Shown here: in pieces, positions 30,278-40,540 of the stretch
Layout: every line of letters begins with the position of its first letter
Numbering within the stretch: the stretch's first letter is position 1
DNA from: Citrobacter freundii ATCC 8090 = MTCC 1658 = NBRC 12681
Lineage (GTDB): Bacteria; Pseudomonadota; Gammaproteobacteria; Enterobacterales; Enterobacteriaceae
Reading direction: 5' to 3'
Length of the DNA: 64,000 nt
Assembly (NCBI RefSeq): GCF_011064845.1
Contig: NZ_CP049015.1
Span: 1,674,001-1,738,000, forward strand
Notes under the pieces: generated by a model
The model's database searches: none
The model's input: only the letters and a program-made list of their open reading frames with translations
Told to the model about the DNA's origin: nothing
Translations under genes and position numbers: made by a program

Positions 30278-31375
30278 ATGCGTCGACTCTTTCTCTGTGC
30301 TATCCCACTTGCGCTATTTTCCTCTTATGCCGTCGCGGTAAAAGTGGAAGTGCTGCAAACCAAACTCGATCACCCATGGTCACTGGCTTTTTTACCCGAT
30401 AACCGCGGTATGCTCATTACGCTCAAAGGTGGACAGCTTCGACTCTGGCAGCCTGATAAAGGGCTTTCCGACCCGCTAACCGGCGTACCAAAAGTCTGGG
30501 CGAATGGTCAGGGCGGATTGCTTGATGTGGTGTTAGCTCCGGACTTTGAACGATCCCGTCGGGTGTGGCTAAGCTTCGCTGAAACCGACCGCGAAGGCAA
30601 AGCGGGCACCGCGGTAGGCTACGGGCGATTGAGTGACGATCTCAAACACCTGCAAGGATTTCAGACCGTTTTTCGCCAACAGCCAAAGCTCTCTACCGGA
30701 AACCATTTTGGTGGACGTCTGGTATTTGATGGCAACGGCTATCTGTTTATTGGCCTGGGGGAGAATAATCAACGCGCTACCGCCCAGGATCTGGATAAGC
30801 TGCAGGGCAAGGTCGTACGGCTGACCGATGAGGGCAAAATTCCACCGGATAATCCGTTTGTGAACATGGCGGGAGCGCGGGCAGAGATTTGGTCGTATGG
30901 CATCCGCAACCCGCAGGGTATGGCGATGAATCCGTGGAGTGATGTGTTGTGGCTCAATGAGCATGGTCCACGCGGAGGCGATGAAATTAATATCCCCGAG
31001 AAAGGGAAAAACTACGGTTGGCCTGTCGCGACCTGGGGTGTTAACTACAGTGGTTTGAAAATTCCCGAAGCAAAAGGTCAAATTGTTGCTGGCACGGAAC
31101 AACCCATCTTTTACTGGGAAAAGTCGCCAGCGGTCAGCGGAATGGCTTTTTATAATAGCGATACCTTTCCACAGTGGCGGCAGAAGTTGTTCATCGGCGC
31201 GTTGAAAGATAAAGAAGTGATCGTACTGAGCGTTAAAGGGAATACGGTCACTGAGGATGGTCGTCTGTTGCAGGAAAGGGGGCAACGGATCCGTGATGTG
31301 CGCGTCGGACCAGACGGTTATTTGTATGTACTAACCGACGAGTCCGACGGGGAATTACTGAAAGTGAGTCCCTGA
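30278..31375 (+). CDS. yliI: PQQ-dependent aldose sugar dehydrogenase YliI (Asd)
   Basis: YliI is a soluble periplasmic aldose dehydrogenase of the GDH-B type that needs pyrroloquinoline quinone. The 365-residue precursor has a signal peptide of about 20 residues (AVA/VKVEV) followed by a six-bladed beta-propeller. HPWSLAFLPD, GNHFGGRLVFD, SYGIRNPQGMA and NEHGPRGGDEIN are family motifs with PQQ and calcium ligands. E. coli does not make PQQ itself, so activity depends on external cofactor; whether this strain does cannot be seen here. Confidence 0.92.
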   Translation: MRRLFLCAIPLALFSSYAVAVKVEVLQTKLDHPWSLAFLPDNRGMLITLKGGQLRLWQPDKGLSDPLTGVPKVWANGQGGLLDVVLAPDFERSRRVWLSFAETDREGKAGTAVGYGRLSDDLKHLQGFQTVFRQQPKLSTGNHFGGRLVFDGNGYLFIGLGENNQRATAQDLDKLQGKVVRLTDEGKIPPDNPFVNMAGARAEIWSYGIRNPQGMAMNPWSDVLWLNEHGPRGGDEINIPEKGKNYGWPVATWGVNYSGLKIPEAKGQIVAGTEQPIFYWEKSPAVSGMAFYNSDTFPQWRQKLFIGALKDKEVIVLSVKGNTVTEDGRLLQERGQRIRDVRVGPDGYLYVLTDESDGELLKVSP

Positions 31376-31380
31376 TTGAA

Positions 31381-32007
31381 TTAGCTGACCGGGATCATCA
31401 CGATTTTTTGAAACGCCGGGCGCTCGGTCAGTTGTTGATACCAGCGCTCCAGATGAGGGCGCGGGGTCCAGCTCAGGCCAACGTTGAACAGGTTATAGAT
31501 GAACGGCGCAACGGCGATATCGGCAGTGCCAAATTCAGCGCCGGAGAACCATGGCTGGTCCGCCAGCGCGTTATCCAGAATGGCAAACAGGTTATCGCAA
31601 ACTTGCTTACTGGCCTCAATGGCCGCTAGATCGCGCTGATCGGCAGGTGTTCTGACCAGGCCAAATAAGATAACCCGATGCGCGGGGCTTAGCGTCTGAT
31701 TTGCCCAGTCCATCCATTTTTCGCCGACGGCGCGCGCGGCCGGAGCGTCAATCCACAAACGTTTTTGTCCGTACTGAGCGGCCAGATAGCGGACAATGGT
31801 ATTGGATTCCCACAGAACAACGTCCGTTTCATCATCGCGTAGCAACGGGACCAGTCCGTTCGGGTTTAGTGCCAGATAGTCGGCATCGCGGTTACCGCCA
31901 TGCTGTCCGCCCGCCAGAATTTGGTTATACGGCAGTTCCAGTTCCTCGAGCGTCCACAATACTTTTTTTACGTTGGTCGAGTTATTGCGACCCCACAGTG
32001 TAATCAT
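31381..32007 (-). CDS. gstB: Glutathione S-transferase GstB
   Basis: GstB (YliJ) is a cytosolic glutathione transferase shown in E. coli to dehalogenate bromoacetate. The 208-residue protein has the N-terminal thioredoxin-like domain (residues 1-80, with the glutathione-binding [10 protein letters not shown]) and the all-helical C-terminal domain. The N-terminal [11 protein letters not shown] resembles the catalytic serine region of this class. It converges on yliI with only five bases between the stops. Confidence 0.93.
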   Translation of the reverse strand: MITLWGRNNSTNVKKVLWTLEELELPYNQILAGGQHGGNRDADYLALNPNGLVPLLRDDETDVVLWESNTIVRYLAAQYGQKRLWIDAPAARAVGEKWMDWANQTLSPAHRVILFGLVRTPADQRDLAAIEASKQVCDNLFAILDNALADQPWFSGAEFGTADIAVAPFIYNLFNVGLSWTPRPHLERWYQQLTERPAFQKIVMIPVS

Positions 32008-32335
32008 AGTAACCCCGCAAATTAATTGAGCAGCTTTATGGCTGCAGATGCCATCTGACTAGCTCACATGGTGGGGTAAACCTAATATTTACGCAACAAA
32101 GTCTAAAAAAATCGTGCCAGGAGCAGCGCAGCGCGGCGTTATTGCATAAACTTTAAAAACTTTACCAACTTACGGTTTCTTTAAGCTCGTTAGTGCGTTA
32201 TTACTCACCGCACTTATTTTACACGTCATCCATCAGACTTTTTCTGCATGGGTTGGTCGAGGTCGCTTGGCCGGTTTTGTGTAAACACGGTGTGGTATGA
32301 CGTGGTTTTTTGGAATGGATACTCGGGTGGCATTT
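32008..32335. other. gstB-dacC divergent intergenic region
   Basis: This 328-bp AT-rich region lies between divergent gstB and dacC and should hold the promoters of both. I see no further gene or clear repeat. Confidence 0.4.
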
Positions 32336-33538
32336 ATGACGCAATACTTCTCTTCACTTCGCAGCTTTGCTGCAGGTTCTGCACTCTTAATCCTTTTGGC
32401 GCCGACCGTACAGGCGGCGGAGCAACCGACGGCCCCGCCGAGCGTGGACGCGCGCGCGTGGATTCTGATGGATTACGCCAGTGGCAAGGTGCTGGCGGAA
32501 GGTAATGCTGATGAGAAACTGGATCCTGCCAGTCTGACCAAAATCATGACCAGCTATGTGGTTGGGCAGGCGCTGAAGGCCGGAAAAATTAACCTCAACG
32601 ACATGGTCACCGTGGGCAAAGACGCCTGGGCGACCGGTAATCCAGCCCTGCGCGGTTCGTCGGTCATGTTCCTCAAGCCCGGCGATCAGGTTGCGGTGTC
32701 AGATCTGAATAAAGGCGTTATCATTCAGTCAGGTAACGATGCCTGTATTGCACTCGCTGATTACGTTGCCGGCAGCCAGGAATCCTTTATTGGTCTGATG
32801 AACGGCTATGCGAAAAAACTGGGGCTGACCAACACTACTTTCCAGACGGTGCACGGCCTGGATGCGGCAGGACAGTTCAGTACCGCACGTGATATGGCGC
32901 TGCTCGGGAAGGCGTTAATTCATGATGTGCCGGAAGAGTATGCTATTCACAAAGAGAAAGAATTTACCTTCAATAAAATTCGTCAACCGAACCGCAACCG
33001 TCTGCTGTGGAGCACCAACCTTAACGTGGACGGAATGAAAACTGGGACGACTGCCGGGGCGGGATACAACCTGGTGGCTTCCGCGACCCAGGGCGATATG
33101 CGCCTGATCTCCGTGGTGCTGGGGGCGAAAACCGATCGCATTCGTTTTAATGAGTCAGAAAAGCTGCTGACCTGGGGCTTCCGCTTCTTTGAAACCGTTA
33201 CGCCGATCAAGCCGGATGCGACTTTCGTTACTCAGCGCGTATGGTTTGGCGATAAGAGTGAAGTGAATTTGGGTGCCGGAGAAGGTGGTTCTGTGACCAT
33301 CCCGCGTGGCCAGCTCAAAAACCTGAAGGCCAGCTTTACCCTGACTGAACCACAGCTAACAGCACCGCTGAAGAAAGGTCAGGTTGTGGGCACTATCGAC
33401 TTTCAGTTGAACGGAAAATCCATTGAGCAACGTCCGTTGATGGTGATGGAGGATGTGCAAGAGGGTGGTTTCTTTAGCCGCATGTGGGACTTTGTGATGA
33501 TGAAATTCCACCAGTGGTTTGGTGGTTGGTTCTCTTAA
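32336..33538 (+). CDS. dacC: D-alanyl-D-alanine carboxypeptidase DacC (PBP6)
   Basis: DacC is penicillin-binding protein 6, which trims the terminal D-alanine from peptidoglycan pentapeptides. The ATG at 32336 gives 400 residues as in E. coli and a proper signal peptide ending PTVQA/AEQ. Active-site motifs are SLTK (Ser66, Lys69), SGN ([10 protein letters not shown]) and KTG ([11 protein letters not shown]). The C-terminal amphipathic helix [18 protein letters not shown] anchors it to the outer face of the inner membrane. Confidence 0.96.
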   Translation: MTQYFSSLRSFAAGSALLILLAPTVQAAEQPTAPPSVDARAWILMDYASGKVLAEGNADEKLDPASLTKIMTSYVVGQALKAGKINLNDMVTVGKDAWATGNPALRGSSVMFLKPGDQVAVSDLNKGVIIQSGNDACIALADYVAGSQESFIGLMNGYAKKLGLTNTTFQTVHGLDAAGQFSTARDMALLGKALIHDVPEEYAIHKEKEFTFNKIRQPNRNRLLWSTNLNVDGMKTGTTAGAGYNLVASATQGDMRLISVVLGAKTDRIRFNESEKLLTWGFRFFETVTPIKPDATFVTQRVWFGDKSEVNLGAGEGGSVTIPRGQLKNLKASFTLTEPQLTAPLKKGQVVGTIDFQLNGKSIEQRPLMVMEDVQEGGFFSRMWDFVMMKFHQWFGGWFS

Positions 33539-33548
33539 CCTTACCTAT

Positions 33549-33575
33549 GCCGGATGGCGCAATCGCCGTCCGGCA
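33549..33575. repeat. REP unit between dacC and deoR
   Basis: GCCGGATGGCGCAATCGCCGTCCGGC is a REP palindrome in the gap between convergent dacC and deoR and may serve as a terminator. Confidence 0.8.
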
Positions 33576-33582
33576 GTATCTC

Positions 33583-34341
33583 TTAATACTTCAGCGTGAT
33601 ACGTTGCGCTTTAGCGTACTCAACAAACTCATCGTCAGGGCGGTTATCACTGATGATGGTATCAAAGCGTTTTAATTCCCCCATCCTCGCAGGCCGCACC
33701 TTGCCAAACTTGCTGTGATCGACCACCAAAACGTGATGCTGCGCCATCGACATTGCCCAGTGCTTCACCGGCAGTTCTTCCAGATTAAAACAGGTCGCGC
33801 CTTTCTCGATATGAACGCCTGCCGCGGAATAAAAGGCGATATCCGGACACAGATTGTTCAGCGTTTCCTGGAAGTCGAGCGGTTTAAAAATCGCGTTACT
33901 GGCATGGAATTCGCCACCACACAGAATGACGCGGCACTGCGGTTTTTCCTGCAGCACCAGAAACGTATTCAACGAGTAGCAGATTGCGGTGAAGGGCAGT
34001 TCATTGTCGATCGCTTCAATGATCCACGGTGTGGTAGTACCGCAATCGAAAAAGATGGTCTGATGTGCCTGCACGAGACTCGCCGCCAGCTGGGCGGCGC
34101 GACGTTTTTCATCAACCAGACGGGATTTTTGATCGCTGATTAAATAATGGTTAGCGCTGCGGGGTTCCAGAACAATATAGCCCCCGAGCAGTACGACGGG
34201 AGCATCATGATTATTCAGGTCGCGACGAATGGTCATCTCAGACACGCCCAGCAACGTTGCGGCTTCTTTGAGGTGTAATTTATCGCTGCGTTTCAGCGCC
34301 TGCAGTAATTGACCAATACGCTCGTCGCGTCGAGTTTCCAT
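33583..34341 (-). CDS. deoR: Deoxyribonucleoside regulator DeoR
   Basis: DeoR represses the deo and nupG genes for nucleoside catabolism and uptake and is released by deoxyribose 5-phosphate. The 252-residue protein has the N-terminal helix-turn-helix LKEAATLLGVSEMTIRRDLNN (about residues 22-42) and a C-terminal sugar-phosphate sensing domain with FFDCGTTTPWI near residue 95. Length equals E. coli DeoR. It is transcribed alone. Confidence 0.95.
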   Translation of the reverse strand: METRRDERIGQLLQALKRSDKLHLKEAATLLGVSEMTIRRDLNNHDAPVVLLGGYIVLEPRSANHYLISDQKSRLVDEKRRAAQLAASLVQAHQTIFFDCGTTTPWIIEAIDNELPFTAICYSLNTFLVLQEKPQCRVILCGGEFHASNAIFKPLDFQETLNNLCPDIAFYSAAGVHIEKGATCFNLEELPVKHWAMSMAQHHVLVVDHSKFGKVRPARMGELKRFDTIISDNRPDDEFVEYAKAQRITLKY

Positions 34342-34405
34342 AGTTCCCCTGGAGAATAGAATAAGTGCTCAGTTTCGCGCTTAATACTACTCTTTTTACC
34401 GTGGG

Positions 34406-35014
34406 TTAGTCACGTACCCAACCTTTACGGATGGGGAGGGCGAAGCAGGCGCGATAGCAAGTTTGCAAGCCGAGGTACAGGGTCGCGCCAAAGCGCTGCC
34501 AGATCATCTGGGCGCTCAGACAGCCGATCAACCCAGCTAGTAATCCGCCCAGCATATCCAGCGGCCAGTGTACGCCAAGGTAAACCCGCGACCAGGCAAT
34601 CGCCACGGCAACGACCATCAGCAGAGCGCCCGTCCACAGGCGATGCCAGAACAGGAAGGCCAGTGCAAAGGTAAAGATAACCGTACCGTGGTCACTCGGG
34701 AAAGAATCATCTGCCGCATGATGCAGGAAGTTGTAACCGATGTGGTTTACAAACGGGCGATCGTGAGGGAACAGATGTCCCATCAGCCAGGAAATCGTCA
34801 GACCAACTATCAACGCAATGGCCATTTTGATGACCAACTGGCGCTGGAGCGTAACCTGACCACGCGGTCCCCAAAGCCAGAGCACAACGGCTAACAGCGG
34901 CACAATGCTGATCAGATCTTTGGCAATGAAAATGGCGAGCGAAATTGCCCATTGCGCAGAGTCGGGTGTTGCATTGATCAGGTAAAAAAGTGAGTTGTTC
35001 AGATTTTCCAGCAT
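34406..35014 (-). CDS. ybjG: Undecaprenyl-diphosphatase YbjG
   Basis: YbjG is an inner-membrane PAP2-type phosphatase that recycles undecaprenyl pyrophosphate for wall synthesis and contributes to bacitracin resistance. Starting at 35014 (MLENLNNSL) gives 202 residues, close to the 198 of E. coli, whose N-terminus aligns here. The PAP2 motifs are present: KMAIALIVGL upstream, HDRPF, the PSDH of DDSFPSDHGTV near residue 115, and SRVYLGVHWPLD near 155. The extra residues are in the loop around WGPRGQVTLQ. Confidence 0.92.
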   Translation of the reverse strand: MLENLNNSLFYLINATPDSAQWAISLAIFIAKDLISIVPLLAVVLWLWGPRGQVTLQRQLVIKMAIALIVGLTISWLMGHLFPHDRPFVNHIGYNFLHHAADDSFPSDHGTVIFTFALAFLFWHRLWTGALLMVVAVAIAWSRVYLGVHWPLDMLGGLLAGLIGCLSAQMIWQRFGATLYLGLQTCYRACFALPIRKGWVRD

Positions 35015-35312
35015 AACGTCCAGACTCAGTGTAATCGTTAAAAAGGCCCATGGGAGTGAGAGCATAAAATTGCTTTCACGGGATAAAAAGCGGTCTTGTC
35101 TTATTTGTCTGCTAAATGACTATTTTTAAGACAATTAATGAGACTTATTGAGCATGATAGCGGTCTCAACTTAAATTAACCTTAAAGCAAAATCTTCTTG
35201 AGCAAATGAATGTAAAAATGTGCGCATTTTGCTTTCAAATCACATAATTCACTATCACCAGTACGGCGCATTTATTACACTTTGCGCGATTTTTCTATAG
35301 CTAAGAGACTGC

Positions 35313-36545
35313 ATGCAGAACCGTTTATCTTCAGGCGCCCGTTTGGGGCGTCAGGCATTACTTTTCCCTCTCTGTCTGGTGCTTTACGAATTCTCTACTT
35401 ATATCGGCAACGATATGATCCAGCCTGGAATGTTGGCGGTGGTGGAGCAATACAATGCCGGATTAGATTGGGTACCCACATCCATGACCGCCTATCTGGC
35501 TGGCGGCATGTTTTTACAGTGGTTGTTAGGACCGCTATCGGATCGTGTTGGGCGTCGTCCGGTGATGTTAACCGGCGTGCTCTGGTTCATCGTGACCTGC
35601 CTTGCGACCCTGCTTGCACAGAATATTGAGCAATTTACTTTCCTGCGTTTTTTGCAGGGGATAAGCCTGTGCTTTATTGGTGCGGTGGGTTACGCCGCCA
35701 TTCAGGAATCCTTTGAAGAAGCGGTCTGCATAAAAATTACCGCGCTGATGGCAAACGTGGCGCTGATTGCGCCGCTGCTGGGTCCGTTGGTAGGCGCAGC
35801 CTGGGTACATGTTCTGCCGTGGGAAGGGATGTTTATCCTGTTTGCTGCTCTGGCGGCCATCTCCTTTTTTGGTCTGCAACGCGCGATGCCGGAAACGGCA
35901 ACCCGGCTGGGTGAAAAGCTGTCCATTAAAGAGCTGGGCAAGGATTATAAGTTGGTGCTAAGGAACGTGCGTTTCGTTGCAGGCGCACTGGCGTTGGGTT
36001 TTGTCAGCCTGCCGTTACTGGCGTGGATTGCGCAATCTCCGATTATTATCATCAGCGGAGAACATCTCAGTAGTTACGAATATGGCCTGTTGCAGGTGCC
36101 GATTTTTGGTGCGCTGATTGCCGGTAACCTGGTGCTGGCGCGTCTGACTTCGCGAAAAACCGTGCGTTCGCTGATTATCATGGGCGGCTGGCCAATCGCC
36201 GTTGGCCTGATTATTGCCGCTGCGGCCACGGTGGTGTCATCTCATGCATATCTATGGATGACGGCGGGTTTGAGTATCTATGCGTTTGGCATTGGCGTGG
36301 CGAATGCGGGGCTGGTGCGCCTGACGCTGTTTGCCAGTGAAATGAGTAAAGGTACGGTTTCTGCCGCAATGGGTATGTTGCAGATGCTGATTTTTACCGT
36401 TGGTATCGAGCTGAGTAAACACGCTTATCTGCTGGGAGGCAACGGCTTGTTCAGCTTGTTCAATCTGGCCAGCGGGGTGCTGTGGCTGATTCTTATGGTG
36501 ATCTTCCTGAAAGATAAACGGGTAGGGGATTCCCGGGAAGGCTAA
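35313..36545 (+). CDS. mdfA: Multidrug efflux transporter MdfA
   Basis: MdfA (Cmr) is a drug/proton antiporter of the major facilitator superfamily with 12 membrane helices and broad specificity. The 410-residue protein keeps Glu26 ([10 protein letters not shown]) and Arg112 (FLRFLQG), both central for substrate and proton coupling, and the MFS loop motif [11 protein letters not shown] near residue 73. Length equals E. coli MdfA. A GC-rich hairpin (36547-36562) follows the stop codon before the convergent ybjH. Confidence 0.95.
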   Translation: MQNRLSSGARLGRQALLFPLCLVLYEFSTYIGNDMIQPGMLAVVEQYNAGLDWVPTSMTAYLAGGMFLQWLLGPLSDRVGRRPVMLTGVLWFIVTCLATLLAQNIEQFTFLRFLQGISLCFIGAVGYAAIQESFEEAVCIKITALMANVALIAPLLGPLVGAAWVHVLPWEGMFILFAALAAISFFGLQRAMPETATRLGEKLSIKELGKDYKLVLRNVRFVAGALALGFVSLPLLAWIAQSPIIIISGEHLSSYEYGLLQVPIFGALIAGNLVLARLTSRKTVRSLIIMGGWPIAVGLIIAAAATVVSSHAYLWMTAGLSIYAFGIGVANAGLVRLTLFASEMSKGTVSAAMGMLQMLIFTVGIELSKHAYLLGGNGLFSLFNLASGVLWLILMVIFLKDKRVGDSREG

Positions 36546-36573
36546 AGCCCGGTTGCCCGGGCCTGGCAGAAGC

Positions 36574-36855
36574 TTAGTGGTGATCGTCAATCTGATGTTC
36601 GATGATCATGCCTTCACCGACGCTGGCAACATGTCGCGCATAAGGATGTGCGCGATAAACAGGAGCCGGGGCAGGAGTCGGGGCAACATACACCGTTTGT
36701 GGCGCGGTAGTCACGTTGACCGCCTGCGGCACGCTGACGGAAGAGGGCACGATCACCACTTTATAACCGCTTGGTACATCAACGGTAACGCTTTGCGCAA
36801 ATACTGACCCTGCAAAACCCAGCAACAATGTCGCCATCAGTACACTTTTCTTCAT
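36574..36855 (-). CDS. ybjH: Small secreted protein YbjH
   Basis: YbjH is a 93-residue protein of unknown function. Starting at 36855, after AGGTGAGCGG, it has a signal peptide of about 20 residues (GSVFA/QSVTVDV), so it should be periplasmic. The mature part has a valine-rich half, a proline-alanine stretch APTPAPAPVYRAHP and a C-terminus rich in histidine and acidic residues (EHQIDDHH), which might bind metal; this is a guess. It is the last gene before mdfA and is transcribed towards it. Confidence 0.85.
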   Translation of the reverse strand: MKKSVLMATLLLGFAGSVFAQSVTVDVPSGYKVVIVPSSVSVPQAVNVTTAPQTVYVAPTPAPAPVYRAHPYARHVASVGEGMIIEHQIDDHH

Positions 36856-36962
36856 AATCCGCTCACCTGAAATATTCACTGGAAGTAATAATCCAGTGGG
36901 TTAATTTGAGGCGGATTATGAATAGATCATGCCATCATTTTGTTGCCGTCTGTGCTGAGGCG

Positions 36963-37778
36963 TTAATGCGTAAACGGTGCTTCATTCTTTAACACGCGGT
37001 CGATAATATCCAGGACGCCCTCTTCGTTGTTCGATCCCGCGCGATATTTCGCCGCCTTGATAACCGGCTCATGGGCGTTGGCCATTGCAAAACTAAATCC
37101 CGCCTGGCGCAGCATTTCAATATCATTTCCACCATCGCCAAACACAACAACCTCATCGTCGTTAATATTCCAGCGTTGTTGCAGCAACCGCAGACCATTT
37201 GCCTTATGCACGCCAGGAATAATCAAATCGATGCTCCCGTAGCCGGTATGCACCGGCACCATAATGTCGCCAATCGCCTCGTGGAGATCGGCCTGCACCT
37301 GTGGGATTCTGTCGTCGGAAATATTCAGCCCGAACTTGAAGAAAACGTCGTTAAGATTGTCAAAATTATCTACAAATTCGAGACGATGATAATACATGGC
37401 AGAAACAGCTTTATGTTCATCGCTGTACTGCTTCAGCGTGTAGGCGCTGCTTTTACCACAGGCAATGATATCAATGTCTGTACGGGTCAGCAGATGTTCA
37501 ACGATGGCCTGGAAATCATCCTTTGCCAGTTCGCCGTTAAAAACATCTTCACCTTCACTGACTACCCAACCGCCGTTTTCGGCAACAAATGAGATCTCAC
37601 TGGCCAGTTCGGGGAAAAAGGAAATCAACTGATAATATTGATTGCCGCTGGCGACCACAAAGCGGATCCCTTGTTCTTTCATCTGGCGGTATTGCGCCAT
37701 AAAGCGCTCACGGTTATAGGTTTTTTGGTCACTTAAAAATGTGCCATCCATGTCGACCGCAATTAATTTGATGCTCAT
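36963..37778 (-). CDS. ybjI: HAD-family phosphatase YbjI
   Basis: YbjI is a Cof-type HAD phosphatase. The E. coli enzyme acts on FMN and on the riboflavin precursor 5-amino-6-(5-phosphoribitylamino)uracil phosphate. The 271-residue protein has DMDGTFLSD with Asp9 and Asp11, [12 protein letters not shown] near residue 40 and GDGGNDIEML near 215. It is a paralogue of ybiV in this same window. Its ATG overlaps the ybjJ stop by one base (TAATG), so ybjJ-ybjI is an operon. Confidence 0.92.
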   Translation of the reverse strand: MSIKLIAVDMDGTFLSDQKTYNRERFMAQYRQMKEQGIRFVVASGNQYYQLISFFPELASEISFVAENGGWVVSEGEDVFNGELAKDDFQAIVEHLLTRTDIDIIACGKSSAYTLKQYSDEHKAVSAMYYHRLEFVDNFDNLNDVFFKFGLNISDDRIPQVQADLHEAIGDIMVPVHTGYGSIDLIIPGVHKANGLRLLQQRWNINDDEVVVFGDGGNDIEMLRQAGFSFAMANAHEPVIKAAKYRAGSNNEEGVLDIIDRVLKNEAPFTH

Positions 37779-38986
37779 TAGCTGTTCTCCATCACCGTGG
37801 TATTTTTGAGATCCGGTTTCGCCACCGCTTTCGCGACGATGGCGGCGACAAGCACCAGCGCCAGCACCACCAGCATAGCGCTGCGCAGGCCGTAGTGTTC
37901 ACCCAGGTAGCCCAGCAGCGGCGGTCCAACCAGGAACGCCAGATAGCCGGTTGTTGCGACAACGCTGACGCGGGTTGGTGCATCGGGGCCGGTGTCGCTG
38001 GCGGCTGAAATGGTCAGCGGGAAGCCGAGTGATGCACCGAGTCCCCACAAAATAACGGAAACACCCGCTACCCAAGAGCTGTCGACAAAAATAATCAGGC
38101 TAATCCCGAGAGCGCCCATCAGCGCACTGGCGCGCACCACCGTTACGCGGCTGTAGCGGTCGATGAACCAGCCGCCAGTAAAGCGGCCAACGGTCATGCC
38201 CAGCGTAAATCCGGCATAAATCAGAGAGCCTGATGTTGGGCTAAACCCATGACCGTCCACCATCAGCAGCGGAAGCCAGTCGTTGGCGGAACCTTCAGCA
38301 AATGCCATTGCGAGCACCACGACGCCAATCAGCAATAACTGGATATCGCGATAAAAAGGCAGTCCTTTTTCACCGGAGGGAGAACCATCAGCGGCATTTT
38401 TACCCGTGCCGTCAGGAATTGCTTTGATGGCGATAAAGATAGGAGTGATAGCTACCAGCGCCGCCAGCAGAATATGCGCGTTTGCCGGGACGCTGAAGGC
38501 GGTAAGCATCATCCCGACTCCTGCGCCCGCCAGCGTTCCCAGGCTGTAAAAACCATGCATCATCGGCAGCACGGTTTTATTCATTTCGCGTTCAACCGCC
38601 GCACCTTCGACGTTGATGGCCACTTCTGCTGCGCCAAAACTGGCGCCAAACACGGCCAGACCAAATGCGAAAAGCCAGGCGGAATGTAGCCAGAGCGCCA
38701 CGCTGAGGATAGCCATCCCAATGACCGCACATGACATGGTAGTGCGGATCACTTTGCGCGTGCCAAATCGTTTCACCAGCCAGGCCGAACAAAGAATGCC
38801 ACTCATCGAACCAATAGAGAGTCCAAACAGCACCGCGCCCATTTCGGCGGTAGAGATGGAGAGAATATCTCTGATGGCAGGGGTACGCGTTGCCCAGGAG
38901 GCCATTAATAATCCTGGTAAAAAGAAGAACGTGAACAGCGCCCAGGTGCGACGTCTTAAGGCTTTGCGTGATGAGATGCCAGTCAT
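37778..38986 (-). CDS. ybjJ: Major facilitator superfamily protein YbjJ
   Basis: YbjJ is a 402-residue inner-membrane MFS protein with about 12 hydrophobic segments; its substrate is unknown. The first-loop motif is [12 protein letters not shown] near residue 68, and a central loop ([17 protein letters not shown]) joins the two halves. It is first in ybjJ-ybjI and divergent from rcdA, with a 20-bp palindrome between them that could control both. The pairing with a phosphatase suggests use or export of a phosphorylated or dephosphorylated small molecule, but that is speculation. Confidence 0.88.
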   Translation of the reverse strand: MTGISSRKALRRRTWALFTFFFLPGLLMASWATRTPAIRDILSISTAEMGAVLFGLSIGSMSGILCSAWLVKRFGTRKVIRTTMSCAVIGMAILSVALWLHSAWLFAFGLAVFGASFGAAEVAINVEGAAVEREMNKTVLPMMHGFYSLGTLAGAGVGMMLTAFSVPANAHILLAALVAITPIFIAIKAIPDGTGKNAADGSPSGEKGLPFYRDIQLLLIGVVVLAMAFAEGSANDWLPLLMVDGHGFSPTSGSLIYAGFTLGMTVGRFTGGWFIDRYSRVTVVRASALMGALGISLIIFVDSSWVAGVSVILWGLGASLGFPLTISAASDTGPDAPTRVSVVATTGYLAFLVGPPLLGYLGEHYGLRSAMLVVLALVLVAAIVAKAVAKPDLKNTTVMENS

Positions 38987-39031
38987 GAATTCGAGCCAAA
39001 GAAAAGAGGAAAGAAGACAACATTAGCAAGG

Positions 39032-39051
39032 TTGTGTACATTTGTACACAA
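39032..39051. promoter_or_regulatory. Putative RcdA operator (20-bp palindrome)
   Basis: TTGTGTACATTTGTACACAA has two perfect 9-bp arms and a 2-bp centre. It lies between divergent ybjJ and rcdA, 20 bp before the rcdA start. The form and place suit autoregulation by the TetR-type RcdA; this is inference. Confidence 0.6.
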
Positions 39052-39071
39052 ATGCAAGAAGAGGAAATGCA

Positions 39072-39620
39072 GTGCGACGTGCAAACGATCCGCAGCGGCG
39101 GGAAAAAATAGTTCAGGCCACCCTTAAGGCGATAGTAATCCATGGTATTCATGGGGTTACACACCGTAAAATCGCTATGATTGCCGAGGTGCCACTGGGC
39201 TCAATGACCTATTATTTTGCAGGAATAGATGATCTGCTGTTGGAGGCATTCAGCTGTTTTACGCATACTATGTCTCAGCAGTACCAGGATTTTTTTGCCG
39301 ACGTTGCTGATGCGCAGGCGGCCTGCCATGCGATTACCGATATGATTTACGGCTCCCAGGTCACAACGCCTGATAATATGGAGCTTATGTATCAGCTGTA
39401 TGCTTTCGCCAGCCGTAATCCAGCGTTGAAAACGGTGATGCAGAACTGGATGCTACGCAGCCAACAAACGTTAGAGCAGTGGTTTGATCCGGTTACGGCG
39501 CGGGCGCTGGATGCGTTTATTGAAGGAATGACGCTGCATTTTGTCACGGATAAAAAACCGCTGCAGCGAGAAGATATTCTGATGATGGTGGAGCGTATTG
39601 CCGAATTGCCGCAGAGATAA
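39072..39620 (+). CDS. rcdA: TetR-family regulator RcdA (YbjK)
   Basis: RcdA is a TetR-family regulator known in E. coli to activate csgD and other stress and biofilm genes. I choose GTG 39072, seven bases after the ribosome site GAGGA, which gives 182 residues; an in-frame TTG at 39042 lies inside the upstream palindrome. The helix-turn-helix [22 protein letters not shown] lies near residues 28-50, and the C-terminal ligand domain follows. It is divergent from ybjJ-ybjI. In E. coli rybB comes next; here four accessory genes intervene. Confidence 0.88.
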   Translation: MRRANDPQRREKIVQATLKAIVIHGIHGVTHRKIAMIAEVPLGSMTYYFAGIDDLLLEAFSCFTHTMSQQYQDFFADVADAQAACHAITDMIYGSQVTTPDNMELMYQLYAFASRNPALKTVMQNWMLRSQQTLEQWFDPVTARALDAFIEGMTLHFVTDKKPLQREDILMMVERIAELPQR

Positions 39621-39625
39621 AATCC

Positions 39626-40540
39626 TCAAAATGGTTTGTCGAGGCGGGTAACGGCCTGACGTAAAAAATCAATGACTTTTACCGCCTCTGGCGTCAACGG
39701 TCGGGCGGCTATTTTTACCGTCCCGACATCCATATAAGTAATAAAATCATCAATCGTTCTGTGCATGACGCGCAGACCATCCAGTGACCACGGGCGATAC
39801 ACCAGGTCGGATAAAATCGTTATCCCTCTACCTTTTGCAACCAGACTTCTTATTGCTTCAAAAGAGTTGCTGCGAAAACTGATATTGGGCGTATAGCCAC
39901 GCTGCTGCCAGTAATCGATGATTACGTCAGGGTACTTATCGGTTTCCAGCAGTAAAAATGGTAGTTTCTCGACGTCTATTAAACGGATCGATGCCTGGCT
40001 CTGTAGCGGATGCCCAATAGACGTCCACAGGCGGCGCTGTGAACGAATAAATGTTTCGATCTCCAGGTCGTTATCATGGTTGATATTTGAGGTCAGAAGC
40101 AGGCAAAAATCGACCTTTTGTTCCCGTAGCGCCTGTACCAGTTCCGGTGCGGTAGCTTCATAAAACACGATCTCCAGCAAAGGGAAACGTCGTTCAATAT
40201 CGTTGAGTATATCCGGGATAAGATAGGCAGAGAGCGTTTCGGCAATGCCTATGCGCACCGTGCCGGTGAGAATTTCGCTCCTGTCATGCAGGGCGTCAAT
40301 AGCCGAGTGGCTACTATTGATGATGTTGCAGGCATGTGCCAGAAAGCGCTCGCCCTCAGCGGTGAGCTTCACACCTTTGGGATAACGTACAAATAGCTGC
40401 ACGTCTAATGCTTCTTCCAGGTTCCGCATGGCAATGGTCATTGATGACTGAGAAATATGACAGCGTGCAGCAGCTTTGGAAATTTGTAATGTTTCTGCAA
40501 GCGCGATGTAAAACTCAAGTTGCCTTAGCGTAAATTTCAT
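39626..40540 (-). CDS. LysR-family transcriptional regulator
   Basis: This 304-residue protein has the LysR winged helix-turn-helix (LQISKAAARCHISQSSMTIAMRNLEEAL, residues about 17-45) and a co-inducer domain of the usual length. I do not recognise a characterised orthologue. It is divergent from the EamA-type transporter gene, with 102 bp between, and a T-N11-A motif (ATAG-N7-CTAT, 40539-40553) overlaps its start codon. The likely role is control of that transporter. The gene is absent at this place in E. coli K-12. Confidence 0.85.
   Translation of the reverse strand: MKFTLRQLEFYIALAETLQISKAAARCHISQSSMTIAMRNLEEALDVQLFVRYPKGVKLTAEGERFLAHACNIINSSHSAIDALHDRSEILTGTVRIGIAETLSAYLIPDILNDIERRFPLLEIVFYEATAPELVQALREQKVDFCLLLTSNINHDNDLEIETFIRSQRRLWTSIGHPLQSQASIRLIDVEKLPFLLLETDKYPDVIIDYWQQRGYTPNISFRSNSFEAIRSLVAKGRGITILSDLVYRPWSLDGLRVMHRTIDDFITYMDVGTVKIAARPLTPEAVKVIDFLRQAVTRLDKPF

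Noticed and set aside
30569..31285. 238-codon frame antisense to yliI
   Set aside because: Shadow of the dehydrogenase gene, with no ribosome site or domain.
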